In this document: in pieces, positions 58,270 to 64,000 of the stretch | Numbering within the stretch: position 1 is the stretch's first letter | Layout: the number at the start of each line of letters is the position of its first letter | From: Cristatella mucedo | Lineage: Eukaryota; Bryozoa; Phylactolaemata; Cristatellidae | Assembly (NCBI GenBank): GCA_009760855.2 | Contig: WPIO01000003.1 | Span: 5,832,501 to 5,896,500 of the forward strand | Direction of reading: 5' to 3' | Length of the DNA: 64,000 bases | Program-made: the position numbers and the translations under genes | The notes under the pieces: model-generated | Seen by the model: only the letters and a program-made list of their open reading frames with translations | Told to the model about the DNA's origin: nothing | Databases searched by the model: none

Positions 58270-58975
58270 GAAGCAGAATACATAATAATAATAATAAAAA
58301 TAATGTACTTGATAAAGCGCCCTCAGAGAACTTAATCTCTTTCTAGGCGCTTTACATTTTCTGCACAGGGAAATGCAATTGAATGGTAAGTAAAATCATG
58401 CTTGAAAAACAAACAAAATGAATAACATGGTTAGGGGTGACATGCACAAGGTTAGCATGCAAATGTGGTTAGTGGCAGCATGCACAGTGTCAGCACGCAT
58501 AAGCACGTGAAGGACGAATCACAGGGACCCACTAAATGCTGTCCTAAATAGGTGTGTTTTTAAGTTCCTTTTAAATGTGGTCAGGTCAGGGGATGTTCTG
58601 ACGCAGGTCGGGAGGGAGTTCCAGGCTTTGGGAGCATACGAACTAAATGCACGGTCTTCAAAGGATTTAAGGTTTGTACGAGGTATTTGTAGACTGTTGG
58701 ATTCCGAAAAGCGGGTGGTACGATGCTTGGCCTGATGGGGGAGTATGTCGGAGAGATAGGCTGGAGCCATAGAATGAAGGGATCTAAAAGTGAGTGACAA
58801 AACCTTGAAGTCAATCCGTTGCTTGACTGGTAGCCAGTGCAGGTCGGAGAGAAGTAGAGTAATGTGGCAACTGCGACGCTCACGACAGACAAGCCTAGCT
58901 GCAGAGTTTTGCACCAGCTGCAATCGCCTGATCGCACATGCTGGTAGGCCAGTAAGCAGTGAGTTGCAGACGTAT
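58270..58975 (-). mobile_element. LINE family A, 3' half, young copy
   Basis: The 3' end on the left has TAATAATAATAAAAATAATG, then the hairpin AAAGCGCC...GGCGCTTT at 58314-58348. The - strand frame 58519-58923 encodes LVQNSAARLVCRERRSCHIT then LLLSDLHWLPVKQRIDFKVL down to the stop, unbroken for 134 codons. The 5' truncation is at about 58975. The intact C-terminal frame makes it a good reference for this part of the family. Confidence 0.94.
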
Positions 58976-59124
58976 CATACATGCAAGACGTATCGAGTAA
59001 ATGCAGCCTTAAGCGCTCATACCACCAAACCGTGGATTATGAAGGAATTGGTTCTCAGTAGTTGTAATAATAGTACATAATAATAATAATTGTGAAGCAT
59101 AACATATTATTTTTGATTTTACAA

Positions 59125-59275
59125 CATCGTCGCTCTTCACAACCCAGGTCGTGGATTCGAACACTGCAGTGGGCAATCCATTAGTACCTCCTGCAAGCGA
59201 TGGTTTAGTCAGTTCAGCCGTTAAGGCTATCGCAGCGGCAATATAAAACGAGGCTGTTGAATCAGCCAACATTTT
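59125..59275 (+). repeat. SINE family B copy (B6), head truncated
   Basis: CAGGTCGTGGATTCGAACAC (B box), GCAGTGGGCAATCCATTAGT, GTTAAGGCTATCGCAGCGGC and 3' end AAACGAGGCTGTTGAATCAG. The A-box part is lost. Confidence 0.82.
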
Positions 59276-59544
59276 TTTCTAATTTGGCTGATCTAGCACG
59301 CTGGTGTTTCCTTGCAGATATTTGGGGAGCGCGATTTGAGAAACATTTCCCTCGGTGAGCCTGAAGCTCGCAGCTTTCTTTTCATCTTCTAGGGGGCCAA
59401 AACCACGTAGCCCCCAGCCGCCTACTCGCAAATCAAGTGAATTCTGGCCCATGGAGCTCAGGAATGGGTTGACTAATTACCGAGCTTGATTGGCTGAAGG
59501 CGTTATCTCCACGCTTTAAATTACACTAAGGAGAACATTTCTGT

Positions 59545-59735
59545 TATGAGCGTCGCAGTTGCCACATCACGCCGCTTCTCACCGACCTGCACTTGATTCA
59601 AGTCAAGCAACGCATTGACTTTAAGGTTTTGTCACTCACTGTTAGGTCCCTTTGTTCTTTGGCTCCAGCATACCTATAAGATCTAATCCCCACCAGGCTA
59701 AACATCATACTACCCGCTTTTCGGAATCTAACTGT
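59545..59735 (+). mobile_element. LINE family A, short internal fragment
   Basis: GAGCGTCGCAGTTGCCACAT (E-R-R-S-C-H) through GACTTTAAGGTTTTGTCACT (D-F-K-V-L-S-L) to CCACCAGGCTAAACATCATA and CGCTTTTCGGAATC. Both ends are truncated; the right end is at a possible MITE. Confidence 0.85.
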
Positions 59736-59739
59736 TAAC

Positions 59740-59870
59740 CCGTATTTATTTAAGCAGGTACGTTTTTTTTTAGCTCAATATTAGGAACAATTAATCGTCC
59801 ACTTATAAGCCCCTCCATTATCTGACCAAAATTTTAGAAAAAAAAGGGGGTTATACACAGTAAATACGTA
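59740..59870. mobile_element. Possible small inverted-repeat element (MITE-like)
   Basis: Left end CCCGTATTTATTTAAGCAGG and right end, read on the - strand, GGTACGTATTTACTGTGTAT share CGTATTTA as an inverted pair about 130 bases apart. Interiors include CTTATAAGCCCC and, inverted, TATAACCCCC, a second imperfect inverted match. It interrupts a LINE fragment. The terminal match is short, so this is tentative. Confidence 0.4.
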
Positions 59871-60289
59871 CCAAATTCCCAAGTTCGGCATTTCCCATGT
59901 GTTCTCATTTGAGCTATTTTCTCGATTTCATTTTAAAATTAGGCCAAACTTCAAACTCAGAAAATCGGTCATCTCAAGAAAAAGACTGAACTTGTTGCAA
60001 TCCTACGCAAAAGCAGGAGGTTACTTTCTGAAACTTATTACAATCAACCACAGTCTTCCAGAATTAAATGCTGCATAGACGGATGAAACAAAAAATGTCT
60101 TCTATCCTGACAAATTTTTCGAGATTAAATCGTTTTCAGGTCAGTCTAGCTATCGGCTTCAAGAACAGAGATATTGGAGACCACAGCATCCAATGGAACT
60201 ACGTGCAAGTAATCCTAGATGAGCACAGCTACTCCGAAGTCACGCCTGTCAGCATTCATTTGTGAAAAATTATACAACTTTGTGCTTTC

Positions 60290-60425
60290 TAGGATAATGA
60301 CACCACAGCCAAGCTGGTCCATGCACTCGTGACGTTCCGACCAGACATATGTAACTCACTACTTGTAGGTATACCGACACATGAAATAGCACGCTAAAAG
60401 TTAGTGCCCAACTCTATAGCCAGGA
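60290..60425 (+). mobile_element. LINE family A, short degraded fragment
   Basis: GACACCACAGCCAAGCTGGT, CCATGCACTCGTGACGTTCC, then TAACTCACTACTTGTAGGTA: equivalent to D-T-T-S-K-L-V-D-A-F-V-T through N-S-L-L-A-G. Broken frames. Confidence 0.75.
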
Positions 60426-60442
60426 TTATCTTTCATACATGT

Positions 60443-60578
60443 TATAATAATTCATTTGTATGGCGCCCTAAGAGAACTTAATCTCTATTCAGACGCTTCA
60501 CATATGCCTCAGGGCTCGAGCCCACGACCTCAGCCAGGCCCTGGTCGGGGCGAGCACCTTAACCACTGGACCAAACCT
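60443..60578 (-). repeat. SINE family A copy (A7)
   Basis: The - strand reads GGTTTGGTCCAGTGGTTAAG, GTGCTCGCCCCGACCAG, then GGGCTCGAGCCCTGAGGC and the tail GAAGCGTCTGAATAGAGATT, AAGTTCTCTTAGGGCGC, CATACAAATGAATTATTATA. Near full length. Confidence 0.92.
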
Positions 60579-60594
60579 TGAGGCTGCCATATTA

Positions 60595-60665
60595 AATAAT
60601 AATATAATAATAAGAATACACTTAATAAAGTGCACGCAGAGAACTTAATCGCTCTCAGCCTCAGC
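60595..60665 (-). mobile_element. LINE family A, isolated 3' end
   Basis: TAATAATAATAAGAATACAC, TTAATAAAGTGCACGCAGAG, AACTTAATCGCTCTCAG: the 3' hairpin and tail of a copy cut short after about 60 bases, directly before a second, longer copy. Confidence 0.75.
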
Positions 60666-60684
60666 CCAAAAGCTGGAACTCACT

Positions 60685-63200
60685 AATAATAAGGATACTA
60701 AATTTGATATAGCGCCGTCAGATAATTCAATCTCTTTCTAGGCACTATACTTTTGCAGCAAAAGAAGCACCATTGAATGGTTAGTGGTATCATGGTCAAT
60801 AAATAATAAGAATAACATGGTTAGGGGTGACATGCACAGGGTCAAAATGTAAGTATGGTTAGTGGCAGCATGCAGTGTCAGCATGCATAAGCACATAAAG
60901 GACGAATCACAGGGACCCACGAAATGGTGTGATAAATAGGTGCGTTTTTAGTTTCTGTTTAAATGTGGTTACGTCAGGAGATGCCGTGACGAAAGTTGGA
61001 AGTGAGTTCCAGGCTTTGGGTGCATACGAACTAAAGGCACATCACCATAGGATTTGAGGTTTGTACGAGGTCTAGGTAACAGATCGAAAAGTGGTTGGTA
61101 CGATAGCCTGCTAAGGGAGTAGATCTGATAGGTAGACTCGAGCCAAAGAATGAAGGGACCTAAAAGTGAGTTATACAACCTTGAAGTCGATGCATTTCTT
61201 GACTGGGGATTGAATGCAGGTCGGCGAGAAGCGGTGTGATGTGGCAACTGCGACGCTCGAGACAGACAAGCCTAGCTGCAGAGTTTTGCACCAGCTGTAA
61301 GCACCTGATTGCACGGGCCGGTAGATCACCAACCAGTAAGTTACAGAAGTCAAGACGGGATGTTACAAATGTAAGGAATAATTTAGTGTAGTATCCTTGT
61401 CTGAATAAGCCCCAATTTATTTTATCAATGTTATGCAGCTGAAAGTTGGCAGACTTGACTGTGGCGCTGATACGATCGTCTAATGAAAGGTCACCTTGGA
61501 ACAGGGCACCTCATTTCGTGCAGATTCAACAGGAGATAAATGAATAAATAAATAAATCCTAGCTGATTAAACAGCCTTTTTTGTATAGCGACAGAGGAGC
61601 CTTTACGGCTATCACCACCGCTTGCAGTGGCGATAAAGGATCTCCCACCGCAGGAATCGAACCCACAACCTCGGTCGCGAGGTCGTGAAAGCGACCGCTT
61701 TACCTAGTGTGCCATTACGGCTCACCAAAGAGATATGCCGACAGAGCCGATGGCGAGCGTTAATCTGTCCAACCTTTGAATTACATCTGGTTTGCATAAT
61801 GCACATTATTAGTAAGTTGGTTTCATCTTCATTCACTTTAAAAAAGTTTGCTGCCATCCATGTGCGGATGTCATCAACTCATGTAGCAAGAGAGTTAATA
61901 GAATTCAAGGTGCTAGAGGGCTGGGAGGGATCAGAGGAGAGGTACAACTGTGTGTCGTCTGCATAGAAGTGAAATCCTAGATTGTGCTTGGCAATCACAT
62001 CGGCAAGAGGGAGAGTATAAACTGGAAAAGAACAGGACCAAGCACAGAGCCTCGAAGGTACCCCATATTTCAGAGGTTCCTCGGATGATTATTGTCCGTT
62101 ACCATATATATAATCCGGAGTGTCCCACTAAGGAAGGACCAGAACCATTGCAATGGAGTGCCATAGATGCCTAGGCGAGATGAGAGGCGCTCAAGAGGAA
62201 TTTGATGATCGATAGTATCAAGAGCTTCCGAAAGATTGAGCAAAATAAGCAGAGACACTCTACCTAAGTCTGTATTCCTAAGTAGGTCATTATACACACG
62301 AAGCAATGGTGACTTTGTGGAGTGATTAGCTCTAAAACCAGACCGGAACTTACTAGCAAGGTTTGCAGTTTCAATACATGAGTTCAGTTGGTCTGCCAGG
62401 ACTCGTTTCAGTGTCTTTGATAGAAACGGTAGAAGGGAAACTGGGAGGAAGTTGCTTTAAGTTCTCTTGGTCTAGTGTTTCTTTCTTAAGGTGCGGCCTG
62501 ACTACAGCCTTTTTGAAAGGTTCTGGGATGCAACCTGAGGCTAATGACACATTTATGATGTTAGTTATGCATGGCAGCAGGAAATCAATGCATCGTAGAA
62601 GCAGGACAGTGGGAATAGCGTCCGGAGGACTAGTTGTCTTCTTTGATTGGGACATGAACTTTAGAACGATGTCACTAGAGACCTTATAAAACGTAGACAT
62701 TGAAGTGCTGCATAGAATTGAGGGACATGATTCCAGGGAGAACACTGCCATCTTAGGGATATACTACCTGATCTTGTCCATCTTGTTAACAAAGAAACTA
62801 GAGAAGCGATCAACTAGATCACTACAGGGATAATTAACTAAGGTGCTAACCTGGGAGTGGTTTAAGGAGATGGTTGATCGTCGACGTCAGCAATTTCGGA
62901 TTGCCCATTTGTCATTCAGCATTATTTTTTTTTATAGAAGCTAGACTTGGCTTTTGCTAGGATCGATTGGTATGATCTATAGTAGTCCTCGCATGCCTGC
63001 CAAAGAACATGCAGCCCCGATCTTTTGTATGCTTCTTCAAACTTGCGCTTAGTAGACCTAGCTAGTTTAATTTCTACCGACTGACATCACTCCAATTCCT
63101 AATTTGACGGCATTTTATAAGAAGTCTGGTAAGATACGTTTTGCATGCAGCCTTAAAACTGCTGCATTGAATTTTTTGTATATCTGGACGTTTGCTGGGG
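60685..63200 (-). mobile_element. LINE family A, longest copy in the window (- strand)
   Basis: The 3' hairpin lies at 60705-60760. The coding region then runs leftwards to rightwards on the - strand: C-terminal domain (60969-61353), a SINE B insertion (61558-61725), thumb (K-V-N-E-D-E-T-N-L-L-I-M at about 61830), RT palm with NLSEALDTIDH for motif A (62200-62230), PDAIPTVLLLRCIDFLLP and PFKKAVVRPHLKKETLDQEN (62450-62650). Ahead of the RT is a linker with RKFEEAYKRSGLHVLW and ILAKAKSSFYKK (62930-63080). The usual motif-A Asp-Leu is Asn-Leu here, and there are several frameshifts. No endonuclease domain was recognised beyond about 63.2 kb. Confidence 0.92.
61558..61725 (-). repeat. SINE family B copy (B7), nested in the LINE
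   Basis: On the - strand: GTGAGCCGTAATGGCACACT, AGGTAAAGCGGTCGC, B box GGTTCGATTCC, GCGGTGGGAGATCCTTTATC, GATAGCCGTAAAGGCTCCTC, GTCGCTATACAAAAAAGGCT, GTTTAATCAGCTAGG. It splits the thumb region of the surrounding LINE, so it is younger than that insertion. An (AAAT)n run sits at its 3' end (61540-61556). Confidence 0.93.
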
Positions 63201-63209
63201 CACTTTATG

Positions 63210-64000
63210 AGTATGGTCTACAACGACGTGCAATCGCATAGCGCTCCAATGGATCTGCCTTTTATCCGGTATAATTTCCTTGTATGTGCACGATTGAGTG
63301 ATCATTACTATCTGGTGGTCCTAATAACCAGTGGCCGCGAGTCTTATGTCTACTTTTGTATGCTTGCCTAAGCAGAATACATTGCTTTTTATTATTTATT
63401 GCTTTTTATTATTTATTGGATATTTCTTCTCTTGCAGGTTGCTTTAAAGCGTCTTAATTGGGTTCAATTTCTCAATGGGTGCTATTTAAACATAATAATT
63501 TAATTATTACTATTATGGTTTTTAGTTACTTTTGTTTTCTACGCATTTTAAATGCAATACAAATGTTCATTATAGAAAGTATTGTGATGCAAAGACCTCT
63601 TGCTTCCAGCTTCAGCAAAACGAGCATATAGAATATAGTTTATTAGACTTAAGAATATCGTTACATTGCATGAAGTACTGACAATTATCTAGGGAATACA
63701 TTATGTGAATACTGGATTAAGGCTGGGAGAAGATGAATATATTAATTAGTCAGAGCATGCAGTTCATTGACTATTTACGATTGCCTAAGTCGATGGACTC
63801 AATGATTCCGCATATTTGGCAGGCGATTGTAGCTTCCATTCAAACTTTCTTGGCGTAATTTCAGCTGGTAGTAAAAGCAAAAATTGGCCATGCTGTTCCT
63901 CAGTAGGTGAAGCTATTGGGTACAGTAAATCATGGCTTGTAGCTTTTTCACACTTCCGTCTTTATTGACCTTAAGCCAACAAATTTTTTCAGCGATAAAG
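63210..64000. other. Stretch with nothing recognised
   Basis: AT-rich. It may hold decayed 5' sequence of the adjacent LINE, but no endonuclease motif can be read. A tandem copy of TTGCTTTTTATTATTTA is at about 63382-63418. Confidence 0.45.

Overview
This is animal nuclear DNA from an invertebrate. It has spliced exons with GT-AG borders, kilobase-scale introns, (CA)n, (GA)n and (AT)n microsatellites, tRNA-derived SINEs and CR1/L2-type LINEs. I see no bacterial operons, CRISPR arrays, rRNA genes or intact tRNA genes. The lineage cannot be fixed from the sequence; my leaning is an early-branching metazoan such as a sponge, but that is weak inference.

Two host-gene regions can be supported. 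At the left end (1827-4505, + strand) lie the last three coding exons of EIF4A3, the exon-junction-complex DEAD-box helicase, with its stop codon and a poly(A) signal. From 47512 down to 14874 the - strand carries about a dozen phase-compatible exons of a secreted-protein locus. It starts with a signal peptide and a PAN/apple-like domain (47.3-47.5 kb), continues with two short Cys-bearing exons (46.3-46.6 kb), and then encodes three copies of a module homologous to the C-terminal domain of CTHRC1 (collagen triple helix repeat containing 1). Module 1 lies at 40.7-33.4 kb, module 2 at 30.4-21.3 kb and module 3 at 15.8-14.9 kb. Each module is bounded by phase-1 introns, so they can be read as one protein with tandem modules or as a cluster of duplicated genes. 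A short alternative terminal exon at 33.2 kb leaves this open. A broken, frameshifted copy of the PAN exon at 12.0-12.1 kb shows that the family also extended further left and decayed.

The rest is mostly mobile DNA. LINE family A (CR1/L2 group) has about a dozen fragments; the best are at 24.9-27.8 kb, 41.2-42.8 kb and 60.7-63.2 kb. LINE family B, with an (ATTAC)n tail, has pieces at 12.1, 20.4-21.2, 32.0-32.7 and 48.0 kb. A GC-rich, 5'-truncated, dead non-LTR element with a restriction-like endonuclease (R2/NeSL type) occupies 9.9-12.0 kb on the - strand. Two tRNA-derived SINE families (A and B) are scattered throughout. The 3' hairpin of SINE A is nearly the same as the 3' end of LINE family A, which suggests that the SINE borrows that LINE's machinery.

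Other items are a frameshifted protein-like relic of unknown family at 55.6-56.4 kb (- strand), a GC-rich promoter-like island at 56.6-57.7 kb, and several GC-rich patches without a recognisable gene. Large parts of 4.7-9.8, 12.4-14.6, 17-20.4, 34.3-37, 44.5-46.3 and 51.7-55.5 kb show nothing I can name.
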